DNA of 64,000 nt from a virus. The position numbers and the translations under genes are program-made. Positions 41,321 through 51,907 of this stretch are shown in pieces (position 1 is the first letter of the stretch; every line of letters begins with the position of its first letter). Where the stretch lies: IMG/VR virus record IMGVR_UViG_3300038760_000073, positions 1-64,000 of that record, one strand, 5' to 3'. A model generated the notes under the pieces. The model saw only the letters and a program-made list of their open reading frames with translations, had not been told where the DNA came from and searched no databases.

Positions 41321-42750
41321 TATTATTTGATTATATCAAAAATACAAATAGACTTGTTGTTAATTGTGAAGATGATAATATTTTTAATCAAATACGAGAG
41401 CACTTTAGTGTTAAAAATGATGATGCTAAATTTGCAAGACGGTTTAACAAGTTTGCTCCAAAGAGAAAATATGTTATAACACCAAATGGCACATGTGAGT
41501 TAGGACTATATTGGGATATACGCAAGTTTTTGCGGAGTAACCAGATCAATATAGATATACAGGTAACTGATAGTCTAGAAAAGGTAATTAACATTGGGGT
41601 GCCTGGTGTTATTTACAACAATTTTAAGTTTAACTTACGTGATTACCAGCTAGATGTAGTAGAACGTGCATTAAAGTTAGGTAGAGGTACATGTATATTA
41701 GGTACAGGAGCTGGTAAGACGTTTACAACTGCAGCTTTAATTGAAAATTTCTATAGAAAATCGCCGGATATAGATACTTTTAAGTGTCTAGTTATTGTAC
41801 CTGACCTAGGCCTAGTCGAACAGACATATAAAGAGTTTATAGAGTGTGGATCCACCTATAAACTTACTAGGTGGACTGGTAGTATTGATCCAGACCTTAC
41901 TGCAAACGTCATTATTGCAAATAATGGTATTATTCAAAGTAGATTTGATAAGAGTGATTGGATTAAATATATAGATTTATTAATAGTTGACGAGTGTCAT
42001 AAAATAACAGCAGCATCGAAATTAGCTAAGATAGTTAAGCAGATTAAAACACAGCATAAATTTGGGTTTACTGGTACATTATCTGAAAACTTGCTCAATC
42101 AATGGGCTGTTATAGGAAGATTAGGACCTATTATATATGAAAAGAATAGTTATGAGCTAAGACAAGCAGATCATCTTGTTAATGTATCAGTTAAAATCTT
42201 AAACATAAAGTATAACGCACCACTTCGCTATATAACTGACAATAAATATAAAGAAGAGCTAGATTTTATATATGACTCACCCGGTCGTAATGAACTTATA
42301 CTTAAACTATGTAGTAAGTTGAGTAATAATATACTGCTCTTAGTAAATCATATAAGACATGGTGATATTTTAGAACAATATCTCTCAAATATAAAGAATA
42401 AACAGGTATTTTTTATAAGAGGTGATGTAGGGGTAGATGAACGAGAAAAGATTAAAGAAATTATGGAGACTAATTCAAATGTTGTTTGTATTGCCATTAG
42501 TGCAATATTTTCAACAGGGGTTAATATTAAAAATCTGCATAATATTATATTTACCGCCGGTGGAAAGTCATTTATCCGAACAGTTCAATCAATTGGCCGA
42601 GGCCTTAGAAAACATGATACTAAAGAGGAGCTAATAATTTTAGATATATGTGATGATCTAATATATGGTATTAAACATAATACAAAACGAAAAGAAATTT
42701 ATGATAAAGAAAAAATACCATACACAGAGACAACTATTAGTGTTTTATAA
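41317..42750 (+). CDS. uvsW: UvsW-type superfamily 2 helicase
   Basis: 477 residues. N-terminal accessory domain of about 110 residues, then the DEAD-like core: NFKFNLRDYQLDVVERAL, Walker A LGTGAGKT near 130, DECHK at 225, GFTGTLSEN, and VQSIGRGLRKHD near 420. T4 UvsW unwinds branched DNA and R-loops and moves replication from origin to recombination mode. uvsY lies directly upstream and the sigma factor 36 bases downstream. Confidence 0.92.
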   Translation: MILFDYIKNTNRLVVNCEDDNIFNQIREHFSVKNDDAKFARRFNKFAPKRKYVITPNGTCELGLYWDIRKFLRSNQINIDIQVTDSLEKVINIGVPGVIYNNFKFNLRDYQLDVVERALKLGRGTCILGTGAGKTFTTAALIENFYRKSPDIDTFKCLVIVPDLGLVEQTYKEFIECGSTYKLTRWTGSIDPDLTANVIIANNGIIQSRFDKSDWIKYIDLLIVDECHKITAASKLAKIVKQIKTQHKFGFTGTLSENLLNQWAVIGRLGPIIYEKNSYELRQADHLVNVSVKILNIKYNAPLRYITDNKYKEELDFIYDSPGRNELILKLCSKLSNNILLLVNHIRHGDILEQYLSNIKNKQVFFIRGDVGVDEREKIKEIMETNSNVVCIAISAIFSTGVNIKNLHNIIFTAGGKSFIRTVQSIGRGLRKHDTKEELIILDICDDLIYGIKHNTKRKEIYDKEKIPYTETTISVL

Positions 42751-42773
42751 CTTGTTTTTAATCAAACATATAC

Positions 42774-42779
42774 TATAAT
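42774..42779 (+). promoter_or_regulatory. -10 element of gene 55, start at ATG
   Basis: TATAAT; +1 at 42786, the A of ATG. A weak TTGTTT lies 16 bases upstream. Confidence 0.5.
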
Positions 42780-42785
42780 AGTATA

Positions 42786-43217
42786 ATGTCCAAGGAAAAA
42801 GAAGAATATTATATTCAACCTAAGGTCTTTAAGGAGTCGTTACGCGCTTATTATGACACAGATAACTTAACTGATGATCTAGCGGAAAATATTAAAAAAA
42901 TTGCATATGGTTTGAGTTATAATTCATCATTTATAAATTATACATATAAAGATGACATGATAGGGGATGCACTTATTAAAATGTATTCCGCTTTAAAGTT
43001 TAAAAAATATCGGTTTGAAACAGGTTCGAACCCCTTTTCGTACTTTACAACAATTGCATACCATGCTTTTATCAACCGTATTAAGAAAGAGAAAAAGCAC
43101 CACGAAGCTATTTGCAATTATAAAGAAAAGATTTATGAAGAATATATGTCTGACCCAAATAACACATGCGGATATATATATGTAAAGCCAATAGATGATG
43201 ATTCCGACGATTACTAA
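42786..43217 (+). CDS. 55: Late-transcription sigma factor gp55
   Basis: 143 residues (T4 gp55 is 185). Sigma region-2-like core: YKDDMIGDALIKMYSALKFK, then FETGSNPFSYFTTIAYHAF and INRIKKEKK. The N-terminal PKVFKESLRAYYDTDNLTDD is gp55-like. It would direct host RNA polymerase to the TATAAATA boxes seen throughout this window. The C-terminus is acidic (DDDSDDY) and overlaps gene 47 by 23 bases. Confidence 0.9.
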   Translation: MSKEKEEYYIQPKVFKESLRAYYDTDNLTDDLAENIKKIAYGLSYNSSFINYTYKDDMIGDALIKMYSALKFKKYRFETGSNPFSYFTTIAYHAFINRIKKEKKHHEAICNYKEKIYEEYMSDPNNTCGYIYVKPIDDDSDDY

Positions 43218-44262
43218 GCCTAGAGTAGCTATTATATCTGATTTACATCTCGGCGTACATGCAAATAGTTTGGAATGGCATAAAAATGCTATAGAGTGGG
43301 CAAATTGGTTTAAGGTAGAGTGTTTATCCAATAATATAGTAGATATTATTTTTTGTGGTGATTGGCACCATAACAGAAGTGAGATATCTGTAAGCACATT
43401 ACAGGTATCAGCTGATATTTTAGATATATTATCTGAATTTAATCTAATTATGATTATAGGTAATCATGATATATACTATAAATACAGAACTGATGTCAAT
43501 TCCCTATCTGTTTTTAGGAATAGAAAGAATGTAACAATCTTGGATAGGTATCAAACTGTTGAAACATTTAATAAAAAGATATCTTTCTGCCCATGGAATA
43601 CATCTATATCTGAAATAGAACAGAGTGATATAATATTTGGTCATTTTGAGATTGAAACATTTAAAATGAACGCATTTAAGGTGTGTGAAGAGGGTATTAA
43701 AATAAAGGAGCTCCTCAAAAGGTCGGATTTAATTATTTCCGGGCATTTCCACACAAGACATGAAAAGAACTTTGGGACAGGTACTATCTTATATGTAGGT
43801 AACCCATTTCAGATGGATTTTGGTGATACAGAGAACCAGAAAGGTTATTATATACTAGATATAACCACTAATAAGTATGATTTTGTGCCAAACAATGTAT
43901 CATCTAGGTATAAAAAGGTTAATTTAAGTTGTTTAGTTAAAGAAGAAACAATTACACCTAACATTATTAATATTATATCTAATAATCTAGTTAAGTTGAA
44001 GATTGATATGAATATATCACAGGAAGACATGGATATACTGTTAGCTGTGTTGTATAAGCTTAACCCCGAGTCATTGACCGTTGATTATGACATCAATTAT
44101 AATAGATTATTAAATGATACAGCAGATGTTGATGATCTGTCAGGTATCGATGTAGAACAAGCTATTCAAGAGTTTGTAAAGGTGCTTGATTTAGATAATA
44201 AGAATGATATTATAGAATATACATTAGATCTCTATGAAAAAAGTAAATTTCAAGCGAATTAG
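43195..44262 (+). CDS. 47: Recombination endonuclease subunit gp47 (SbcD/Mre11-like)
   Basis: 355 residues. Calcineurin-like phosphoesterase motifs: ISDLHLGVH, FCGDWHHNR, IIGNHDIYY, and ISGHFHTRHE. gp47 forms the Mre11-Rad50-type nuclease with gp46 that processes DNA ends for recombination-dependent replication. An adjacent ATG at 43198 could also serve. It overlaps gene 46 by 29 bases. Confidence 0.95.
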   Translation: MMIPTITKPRVAIISDLHLGVHANSLEWHKNAIEWANWFKVECLSNNIVDIIFCGDWHHNRSEISVSTLQVSADILDILSEFNLIMIIGNHDIYYKYRTDVNSLSVFRNRKNVTILDRYQTVETFNKKISFCPWNTSISEIEQSDIIFGHFEIETFKMNAFKVCEEGIKIKELLKRSDLIISGHFHTRHEKNFGTGTILYVGNPFQMDFGDTENQKGYYILDITTNKYDFVPNNVSSRYKKVNLSCLVKEETITPNIINIISNNLVKLKIDMNISQEDMDILLAVLYKLNPESLTVDYDINYNRLLNDTADVDDLSGIDVEQAIQEFVKVLDLDNKNDIIEYTLDLYEKSKFQAN

Positions 44263-46039
44263 TATATTAAATTTTTTATCCGTTGGTGATGAGGTAGTAT
44301 CAGTGGATTTTAAAACAGGTTTACATGTAATTACAGGTATTAATTACGACAAACCGGATCGAAGAAACGCAATTGGTAAAAGCACAATAGCTGATGCTAT
44401 ATATTTTGCAATTTTTGGCGAAACATTACGTGATATTAAAAAGGACCTTATATCAAATAATGTAACTAGTGGTAACACTCATGTTGAGCTGGATTTTGAA
44501 GTTATTACACCATCAGGGACTAATGAGTATAAGATAGTTCGAACGCTCGGACCATCAAAAGTCTTTATATACAAAAATAATAAAGACAAAACACGTGATA
44601 GTATATCAAACACCAACAAATATATATGTAATGTAACGAGCGCTTCCCCATCCATATTTAAAAACTGTGTAATTATGACAGTTAATAATGCTATACCGTT
44701 TATGGCTAAGAATAAGGTGGAAAAACGAAAGTTTATAGAAGATATATTTGGGATGGAAGTATTCTCGCAGATGTTATCCATTCTCCGCGCTGAGTATAAT
44801 GATGTTAAGAAAGAATATGAAATTGATCAATCAAAACTAGATGAATTACAGAAAACATATGCTGAATATATAAAGCAGCAGGATGACATATTAGCAGCGC
44901 GTAAATCTAAGAGGGGCATATATAAAAGTAGGCAGCAGAATAATATAGATGATCTAGCCAAGTTAAATAAAGAGCTTAGCCAATATAAAGAGGAAGACTT
45001 AGATAGCATTAAAAAATCAATTGAACAGCTTAACAACCTTTTACCTAAATGTGATGCTAGAATTACAGAATATGTAGAGACTATTAGTTCTGAAAAAGCA
45101 AAAACTGGTCATTTAAAAGATATACTTTCTAAAATTGGTACTGATAAAGATACATGTCCAGTATGCTTAAAAAGTATTCAGGACCACGATAAAGGGTATA
45201 TTAATAAGGAGAAGGAGCAGCTTAAAAACACCATAAAGTTGATGGTTGATGGTATTAAGACTGTTAATGACTACCTCAAGAAGTATAGAGGGGTTAGAGA
45301 GACAATTTGCAAAACTATTACAGATAACAACCAGCGATTATCAGATGCTATGTTATCTAAACAACGCGTTGGTAATATTAATGATAAAATTCAGCAGATA
45401 CATCAATGGCAAGATGAATTACAGGTAGATTTAGATGTTATAGAAAGTACTAACACTGATTTTGATAACTTAATCGAATCTTCAAATAGTAGAATAAATG
45501 ACTTATTGGAAAAAGTTAATAAGTTGAAGAAACATATAGCTAATCTAGATATTGTTAAGTATATTGTATCAGAGGAAGGCGTTAAATCCTACATTGTAAA
45601 TAGACTCCTTGAATTATTAAATAGTAAATTGCTACAATATCTAAAAAGATTAGATGCAAATTCTATTTGTATATTTAATGAGTATTTTGAAGAAGAAATA
45701 ATAAATGAAAAAAATAAAGTCTGCTCTTACTTTAATTTTTCAGGTGCAGAGAGGAAATCTATAGATCTTGCATGCTTATTTACCTTTTCTGACATTAGAA
45801 GATTGCAGGGTGGTGTTAAATATAATGTTGTTATATATGATGAGCTATTTGACAGCTCATTTGATGAGAAGGGTATTGAGATGGTTACACAGATATTACA
45901 AGATAGGGTTAAGGAGCTGGATGAGTGTTGTATTATTATATCACATCGAAAAGAGTCTATTAAAGCGGTCACCGGTGATGTTATATATTTAACTAAGCAA
46001 AATGGTATAACGAGACGCGTTGCATATACTGAAATCTAA
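44234..46039 (+). CDS. 46: Recombination endonuclease subunit gp46 (SbcC/Rad50-like)
   Basis: 601 residues. N-terminal ATPase half with Walker A region RRNAIGKSTIADAI; coiled coil of about 250 residues broken by the zinc hook C308-P-V-C311; C-terminal half with FSGAERKSIDLACLFTFSD as signature motif and VVIYDELFDSSFDEKG as Walker B. It pairs with gp47. There is an exact four-base-scale coupling to gene 47. Confidence 0.95.
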   Translation: MKKVNFKRISILNFLSVGDEVVSVDFKTGLHVITGINYDKPDRRNAIGKSTIADAIYFAIFGETLRDIKKDLISNNVTSGNTHVELDFEVITPSGTNEYKIVRTLGPSKVFIYKNNKDKTRDSISNTNKYICNVTSASPSIFKNCVIMTVNNAIPFMAKNKVEKRKFIEDIFGMEVFSQMLSILRAEYNDVKKEYEIDQSKLDELQKTYAEYIKQQDDILAARKSKRGIYKSRQQNNIDDLAKLNKELSQYKEEDLDSIKKSIEQLNNLLPKCDARITEYVETISSEKAKTGHLKDILSKIGTDKDTCPVCLKSIQDHDKGYINKEKEQLKNTIKLMVDGIKTVNDYLKKYRGVRETICKTITDNNQRLSDAMLSKQRVGNINDKIQQIHQWQDELQVDLDVIESTNTDFDNLIESSNSRINDLLEKVNKLKKHIANLDIVKYIVSEEGVKSYIVNRLLELLNSKLLQYLKRLDANSICIFNEYFEEEIINEKNKVCSYFNFSGAERKSIDLACLFTFSDIRRLQGGVKYNVVIYDELFDSSFDEKGIEMVTQILQDRVKELDECCIIISHRKESIKAVTGDVIYLTKQNGITRRVAYTEI

Positions 46040-46047
46040 AATAAATA
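46040..46047 (+). promoter_or_regulatory. Late promoter
   Basis: AATAAATA; predicted +1 at 46053, one base before ATG 46054. Confidence 0.5.
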
Positions 46048-46053
46048 ACATCG

Positions 46054-47283
46054 ATGCTTTCACCTCAACCCTTCTCACAACCCTTTGCGCAACCCTTTGC
46101 ATCACCGTTCCCGAGAACGGGTCCTGGATTTTCATCACAACGAAAAAATAACGCGCCCATGCCTCGAGAAATGTCGCTGCCTAGATATATTAACTATTTG
46201 GCTGACCTAAGTGGTTGTGGCCACTGGCGTGTGCTATGGCCAGAGCAAGTTATTAACGCGACCGGTCGAGGAATTTCTCACTCTATAACATCGATGGTAA
46301 CTGATCCAAGGTTTTATCAAAATGTTAAGGTAGTTAAACTGCAGAGACAAGCATCATCTGTTCAGAAAAAATTTGTTGAATTTCTCAAAAAGATACAACC
46401 TGATTATGGGTTTAAATTGATGTATGAAGTGGATGATGTTATCTTTAGGGAAGAAATACCTGATTATAATAAGTTTAAGTTTGCATTTGATAGTGAAGAA
46501 GTTCGAAATAACTGTATTGATATTATTAATATGGTTGATGAAGTTACTGTTACTTGTGATTTCATGCGAAGGTTATATTTAGACAAAACATCGCAGAAGA
46601 ATATAACAGTTATCCCCAACTTTGTACCAGATTTTTGGATGGGACATTTATACAATGGTAAGGAAGTTGTGCAGCAGTTCGATATAAATAAGAAGAAGCC
46701 AAGAATTTTATATACAGGGTCTGGAGCCCATTATGATGTAGAAAATAAGACTGGTGGTGAGGATGATTTTTCAGGCGTCCGTGATTTTGTTAGAAAGACT
46801 GTTGATAAGTATCAGTGGGTGTTTGTTGGCGCTTTTCCTCCCCAGTTAGCTGATCTAGTTAAGCAAAATAAAATTGAATTCTATCCATGGCAAAATTTAC
46901 TAAACTATCCTCGTGTAATTAGAAATCTAAATGTGCAGCTTATGGTAGCCCCCTTACAGGTTAATAATTTTAATAAAGCTAAATCAGATATTAAGTTTAT
47001 TGAAGCATGCACTTTAGGTATTCCGTGTTTGTGTCAAGATATGGAGACATATAGTAACGCACCACCATCACTTAAGTTTAGTAATAGTGAAGAATTTGGT
47101 GATAAAATTGATACTATACTAAAGTGGAAAAACAGAAGTAAGTATTATAAAAATGTAGAAGCTCTACATCAAATTGGTGCTGGTAGAATGCTTGAAAAAG
47201 AGTCAAATATTGGTGCCATTATGGAATCGTTAAACACACCATATGACTCACCTGATAGAAAATACGCCGTAGAGTGGAATTAA
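46054..47283 (+). CDS. Glycosyltransferase-family-1-like late protein
   Basis: 409 residues. The N-terminus has a QPFxQPFxQPFxSPFP repeat (residues 4-19) and about 30 disordered residues, unusual for an enzyme. The body looks GT-B-like: YINYLADLSGCGHWRVLWPE, LMYEVDDVIF, DEVTVTCDFMRR, ITVIPNFVPDFW, and the donor-side block IKFIEACTLGIPCLCQDM. It has a late promoter although it stands among replication genes. It may glycosylate a virion component. Confidence 0.65.
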   Translation: MLSPQPFSQPFAQPFASPFPRTGPGFSSQRKNNAPMPREMSLPRYINYLADLSGCGHWRVLWPEQVINATGRGISHSITSMVTDPRFYQNVKVVKLQRQASSVQKKFVEFLKKIQPDYGFKLMYEVDDVIFREEIPDYNKFKFAFDSEEVRNNCIDIINMVDEVTVTCDFMRRLYLDKTSQKNITVIPNFVPDFWMGHLYNGKEVVQQFDINKKKPRILYTGSGAHYDVENKTGGEDDFSGVRDFVRKTVDKYQWVFVGAFPPQLADLVKQNKIEFYPWQNLLNYPRVIRNLNVQLMVAPLQVNNFNKAKSDIKFIEACTLGIPCLCQDMETYSNAPPSLKFSNSEEFGDKIDTILKWKNRSKYYKNVEALHQIGAGRMLEKESNIGAIMESLNTPYDSPDRKYAVEWN

Positions 47284-47308
47284 TTGTAGATTAAAATAGG
47301 AACTGACA

Positions 47309-47314
47309 TATAAT
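47309..47314 (+). promoter_or_regulatory. -10 element of gene 43, start at GTG
   Basis: TATAAT; +1 at 47321, the G of the GTG start. No good -35 at normal spacing. Confidence 0.5.
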
Positions 47315-47320
47315 CTATAT

Positions 47321-49885
47321 GTGGCTTATAGAAATGCAATTTATGATGGACGTGAAGGTGTAGTTAAATTATTTTGCTGGGATGAGGATGGTAATCGTAT
47401 TGTTACAACTACCTCTCATGAGCCTTACCTCTATGTTGAAAATCCAACCGGGGATAAGGTATCTATTTTTGGTACAGCAGTTAAAAAGAAGAGCTTTCAG
47501 AATGGGTATCTAAAGTCAAGATTTTTGAAGGATTCTGGCGTTAAGAGAATTTTTGAAAATATGCCACCCGTACAGCAATTCCTATTAGATGTATATTGGA
47601 AGGATAACGAAAAAGAAGACTTCAGTCAATTCCCACTAAAGTGCTGTTTTCTAGATATTGAAACATTCTCGGTTGATACTTTCCCTGATATTGACAATCC
47701 AACTCATACAATTAATGTCATTACATGTTATGATAACTTTAGTAAAAAGTTTTTTACCTTTGGGTTAAAACCATATACAGGTACGTTACAAGATAATGTT
47801 GTATATGTTCATTGTAAGGATGAAAAGGAATTGCTAATTAAATTTATTGAGTATATGGAATCAGACTACCCTGATATATTATCAGGGTGGAACTCTGAAG
47901 GTTTTGATATTCCATATATTATTAATAGAATGGAGAGAATTCTTGGTGAGGATTATGTTAAGAGGTTATCACCTGTTGGTAATGTATATTTTAGATTAAT
48001 GAGAGGCCAGTTTGGTCAGGAAAAGAAAAGGTATTTTATTACTGGTATTGCCTGCCTAGACTTCCTAGATGTTTATAAGAGGTTTTGTCTTAAGTTGAGA
48101 GAATCATATAAGTTAGATGCGATTGGTGGTGTAGAGCTCGGTGAAACCAAAGTGGATTATGAGGGTATGTCGCTAGCAGAACTATCAGAGAAAGATTGGA
48201 ATAAATTTATTGACTACAACATTCAAGATGTTAATCTACTAGTTAAGTTAGAAGAGAAACTTCAATATATACCACTCTTGAGAATGTTATCATATGTTGG
48301 GTTAACCAACCTCGAGGGTGCTATGGGTACAATTCAGGTTATTAATGGTGCGTTATGTGTTAGAGCTCGAAATAGGGGTGAGATTATATCTACGTTTGTT
48401 CGAAATGAGGGTGAAGGTAAAAATCCGGGTGCGTATGTAGCTGAACCTAAATCTGGATTTAAAAATCATATTGTATCATTTGATGCAAATTCACTATATC
48501 CAAATGTGATGATATCACTTAATACATCTCCGGAGACTAAAGTTGGTAAGGTTGATATTATTGATGATAAAGTTATAATTCAGCATGTTTCTGGTAAGCA
48601 GTTTAGTTTGGATAAACCTGCCTTCGCAAAATTTCTTAAAAAGGAAGAATGTTCATTATCCAAAGCTGGTTTTATGTTTACTCAAAAAAAGAAAGGTATC
48701 ATACCTGAATTTTTGGAATACTATTATAATCAACGTGTTGGTATTAAGAAGAAATTATTTATAGCAAAGCAGAAGCTTGAAAAAGATTCAACTAATACCA
48801 ATCTTAAGTATGAGGTTGAGAGACTTAATACCTCACAGATGGTAATTAAAATACTTATTAATTCCTGTTATGGTTATATGGGAAACAAAAAGGCCCCTAT
48901 TGGGGATGATGATATTGCATCATCTGTAACATTAACTGGTCAAGCAGTTATTAAGAAATCAAATGAGTTTATTAAAGAGTATATTAAGTCACGCGTACCG
49001 TCTCTTAGTGATCATCAACTTGAAGAGAATATCATTTACAACGATACAGATAGTTCGTACATCTCTATATCACCTATTATTGAAAGTGGTTTAATTAAGT
49101 TTTGGGATGGTGATCAAGTTCATCAAGAGACCTATGACGAAATTCAAAAAATTGAAGATTATCTTAATAAGAATATGGAAGGTTGGGCGAAGAAAGCCAT
49201 CCTCACTAAAAATAGTAGGTTTGTATTTAAGAGAGAGTGTATAGCTGATACTGGAGTGTTCTTACAGAAGAAGAGATATGTTATGCATATCTTAGACGAT
49301 GAAGGTATTAAGAAACAAAAGTTTAAGTATACTGGTGTTGAAGTAGTTCGAACTACAATGCCGGATGCAATTAAGCCATATGCTAAAAGGATCATTGAGA
49401 CAATGCTCTCTACACAGTCATTGAAGGAGACAAATAAAGTACTAAATGATACCTATGAAATATTTAAAACCTTAGCCCCAGAGCAAATAGCTTTTGTGAT
49501 GGGCGTGAAGGGGTATGAAAAATATGCTGTTCAGTGTAAGCAATTTAAAACTTGCAAGGGAATGCCTATACATGTTAAGTCTGCATATTTTTATAACATG
49601 ATGTTAGATATGCTAAATACAGGCAATAAGTATGAGAAGCTTAGTTCTGGTGATAAGGTAAGATATTTATACCTACAGCAACCAAATAAATATAGGTTAG
49701 ATACTATTGGATTTAAATACGAATTTCCAGCTGAGTTGGGTGAACTATTTAAAGTTGACTATGAAAAAATGTTTGAAAAAATTCTCTTTCAAGGTATCGA
49801 GAGGTTCTATAATAACGTTTCATGGGCTATTCGTCGACCAACAGCGAATGTTCAAACAGAACTATTTGATATTTTTGGCTCATAG
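47321..49885 (+). CDS. 43: DNA polymerase gp43 (family B)
   Basis: 854 residues from GTG 47321 (MAYRNAIYDG); close to T4 gp43 (898). Exonuclease motif CCFLDIETFS (D112-I-E114), GWNSEGFDIPYI (Exo II) and FIDYNIQDVNLL (Exo III). Polymerase motif A FDANSLYPNV near 388, motif B KILINSCYGYMGN and motif C NDTDSSY at 574-580. The C-terminus (ANVQTELFDIFGS) ends in a clamp-binding-like peptide. This is the replicative enzyme with proofreading. The gp45 clamp is not in the window. Confidence 0.97.
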   Translation: MAYRNAIYDGREGVVKLFCWDEDGNRIVTTTSHEPYLYVENPTGDKVSIFGTAVKKKSFQNGYLKSRFLKDSGVKRIFENMPPVQQFLLDVYWKDNEKEDFSQFPLKCCFLDIETFSVDTFPDIDNPTHTINVITCYDNFSKKFFTFGLKPYTGTLQDNVVYVHCKDEKELLIKFIEYMESDYPDILSGWNSEGFDIPYIINRMERILGEDYVKRLSPVGNVYFRLMRGQFGQEKKRYFITGIACLDFLDVYKRFCLKLRESYKLDAIGGVELGETKVDYEGMSLAELSEKDWNKFIDYNIQDVNLLVKLEEKLQYIPLLRMLSYVGLTNLEGAMGTIQVINGALCVRARNRGEIISTFVRNEGEGKNPGAYVAEPKSGFKNHIVSFDANSLYPNVMISLNTSPETKVGKVDIIDDKVIIQHVSGKQFSLDKPAFAKFLKKEECSLSKAGFMFTQKKKGIIPEFLEYYYNQRVGIKKKLFIAKQKLEKDSTNTNLKYEVERLNTSQMVIKILINSCYGYMGNKKAPIGDDDIASSVTLTGQAVIKKSNEFIKEYIKSRVPSLSDHQLEENIIYNDTDSSYISISPIIESGLIKFWDGDQVHQETYDEIQKIEDYLNKNMEGWAKKAILTKNSRFVFKRECIADTGVFLQKKRYVMHILDDEGIKKQKFKYTGVEVVRTTMPDAIKPYAKRIIETMLSTQSLKETNKVLNDTYEIFKTLAPEQIAFVMGVKGYEKYAVQCKQFKTCKGMPIHVKSAYFYNMMLDMLNTGNKYEKLSSGDKVRYLYLQQPNKYRLDTIGFKYEFPAELGELFKVDYEKMFEKILFQGIERFYNNVSWAIRRPTANVQTELFDIFGS

Positions 49886-49902
49886 ACTATATATATGTAC
49901 AT

Positions 49903-50199
49903 ATGGAAAAATACCTAGACAGACCACAAGATGATGGAACACGTAATTCTCACCCATCGTACTGGAGAGGTAGAGCGAGAGGTACAGCAGAGATTTTAAA
50001 TATTATTAAAAATATTGCAGAGGGTAAAGATGTAGGTGATGACATAATTGCATCCCCAGTTGTTGAAGCCGCTAGACGTATTATACTAACATACAAAGAT
50101 ACCCTAACACACGCTTCGAAAAAATCTACATACCTAGCTAAACATGCAGGTATAGCTGTAGAAACAGCTGAGAAGTTAGCTGAGCAGATAAAGCTTTAA
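49903..50199 (+). CDS. Small hypothetical protein after the polymerase
   Basis: 98 residues, basic and mostly helical (RARGTAEILNIIKNIAEG; EAARRIILTYKDTLTHASKK). It starts 17 bases after gene 43. A similar short gene follows DNA polymerase in some T4-like phages, but I do not recognise the family. Its stop overlaps the convergent gene by four bases. Confidence 0.5.
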   Translation: MEKYLDRPQDDGTRNSHPSYWRGRARGTAEILNIIKNIAEGKDVGDDIIASPVVEAARRIILTYKDTLTHASKKSTYLAKHAGIAVETAEKLAEQIKL

Positions 50200-51899
50200 T
50201 TTTCTCTCCTGTCTTCAGGTTTGTAATGCATGATTCTATCATGCCATATTGGTGAGGCGAGTAGTATACCTGTTTTGAGTTCATCATCTACATTTTTTTG
50301 ATGCATGTATGACATCCATGTTTGCTCGTATGGGTGAGCCCATGTAGTATCAATAAACATCTTTTTATTACCTGCTTTACTAACAATCATCGGCCAGTTA
50401 GCATAATATACCTCCCCGTCGATGTATGATACACCATCCACATTACCTATATTATTAAATTTAGTTCTAGGGCAATTATTGTCTAGTCCATGTATTGGTA
50501 ACTGATCATAATGTGGCCATAATTTAGATCTTACATCTTGTGGTACATTATACCATGAACATTGCTTATCGTTATCAAAGTATACCTCTGTAAATGATAG
50601 TTTGAGAAAATCAAACTCTTCCTTTATCATTATTTTATGTAATATATCGTATAGACCAGGTATATATTTCTTAAACCCATTCCTACAAAATTGACCCTCT
50701 AATTCAGGTGGATTAACAGTCATATCATCCTCAAAAAAGAACATATAATCTGCATCTGACTTATCAAAATGTTCAGCCGCGGCTTGTCGTCCACCACATA
50801 TACCGGTATTACCGCCTAAATCAATATATTCAAACCCATACTCTTTACATGTTTGTTGGTTTTTAATTTTACTTTGTTCATCTGTCGAGTTATCTAGTAA
50901 AATTAAATCAGGCTTTTCTAACCACTCAGATGCCTTTTCCATTGTATTAATTGTATGTAGTGGCTGCTCAGGAAAATTAAATGTGAGCATATATAGATTG
51001 GTTTTTAGCTTACTAATATCATATGTACTACCAGTAGGTTGATCAGTAGCTTTACGCTCAGGTACCTCTTCTAGCTCTACGTGTTCCCCTTCCAAAGCAT
51101 TAACGAAGGTACCTATCATACCGTACTCTTCTAATGCAAATCTCCTATATTTCTCTGGGTGAGATTTGGCCATTATCGAGAAAACACTTTCCTCAGTACC
51201 CATGTAACCTTCACCTATAGTCCTATCTAATAACCCGTAGTATTCGCTATTTGCATCGGATATAGCATCCTTATGACCACCAAATAACCCTCCGCGGCAA
51301 ACATAATCTACCTTCTCACCTGCAAATTTATTCATAGCATTAAAATCAAATCCATGTATCTCATTCGCTGCTTTGTAGGGGTAAGATAAGAACAAAAACG
51401 GATCTAGATAATCCGTTATCTTAGATAAGGTATCTTCACTATACAAGGTATTTGCATTTACAGTCTGAGTAATACCTGCATCTAGCCAGATGAAATAATC
51501 AGTATCAAATGGATCCCATATTTTAGCGTCATGTAAAAAAGGCATTTTCGACATTACAATAGGATTATAATATTCATTCTTACACTGCGGTGAATTTTTA
51601 AGCCACCCACCTTCTCCTGTTATATTCTGCCACGCTTCACTAGTTCTTATATCTTGAACTCTATCCCAAAAAGGTAAAAACATATTAGTTTTAATATCCT
51701 CTAATTCATATATCTTAATTAGAGTGTTATCTCGAGATCGTCTTTCTAATACGAATGACTCTAAAGATTTCGGAATAAACAGAATCATGTTACACGGTAT
51801 TTTAAGAAACAAGTCAAAATGTTCTTCATACCTAGACCACTCACGCCCCTCTCTTCCAATATCCCATAAGCCAGAAACTATAGTCAGATTATTACTCAT
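50196..51899 (-). CDS. Two-domain protein: HtrL/YibB-like plus GT2-like glycosyltransferase
   Basis: 567 residues. Residues 1 to about 290 match HtrL_YibB-type proteins: LTIVSGLWDIGREGREWSRY, YFIWLDAGITQTVN, RGGLFGGHKDAI and GTEESVFSIMAKSHPEKY. Residues about 305-567 look like a GT-A transferase: LKTNLYMLTFNFPEQPLHTI, LGGNTGICGGRQAAAEHF and metal site MFFFEDDMTVNPPE. HtrL-like domains occur in LPS and capsule loci. This is the distal gene of the second sugar island. Confidence 0.75.
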   Translation of the reverse strand: MSNNLTIVSGLWDIGREGREWSRYEEHFDLFLKIPCNMILFIPKSLESFVLERRSRDNTLIKIYELEDIKTNMFLPFWDRVQDIRTSEAWQNITGEGGWLKNSPQCKNEYYNPIVMSKMPFLHDAKIWDPFDTDYFIWLDAGITQTVNANTLYSEDTLSKITDYLDPFLFLSYPYKAANEIHGFDFNAMNKFAGEKVDYVCRGGLFGGHKDAISDANSEYYGLLDRTIGEGYMGTEESVFSIMAKSHPEKYRRFALEEYGMIGTFVNALEGEHVELEEVPERKATDQPTGSTYDISKLKTNLYMLTFNFPEQPLHTINTMEKASEWLEKPDLILLDNSTDEQSKIKNQQTCKEYGFEYIDLGGNTGICGGRQAAAEHFDKSDADYMFFFEDDMTVNPPELEGQFCRNGFKKYIPGLYDILHKIMIKEEFDFLKLSFTEVYFDNDKQCSWYNVPQDVRSKLWPHYDQLPIHGLDNNCPRTKFNNIGNVDGVSYIDGEVYYANWPMIVSKAGNKKMFIDTTWAHPYEQTWMSYMHQKNVDDELKTGILLASPIWHDRIMHYKPEDRREN

Positions 51900-51907
51900 A
51901 AACCTTA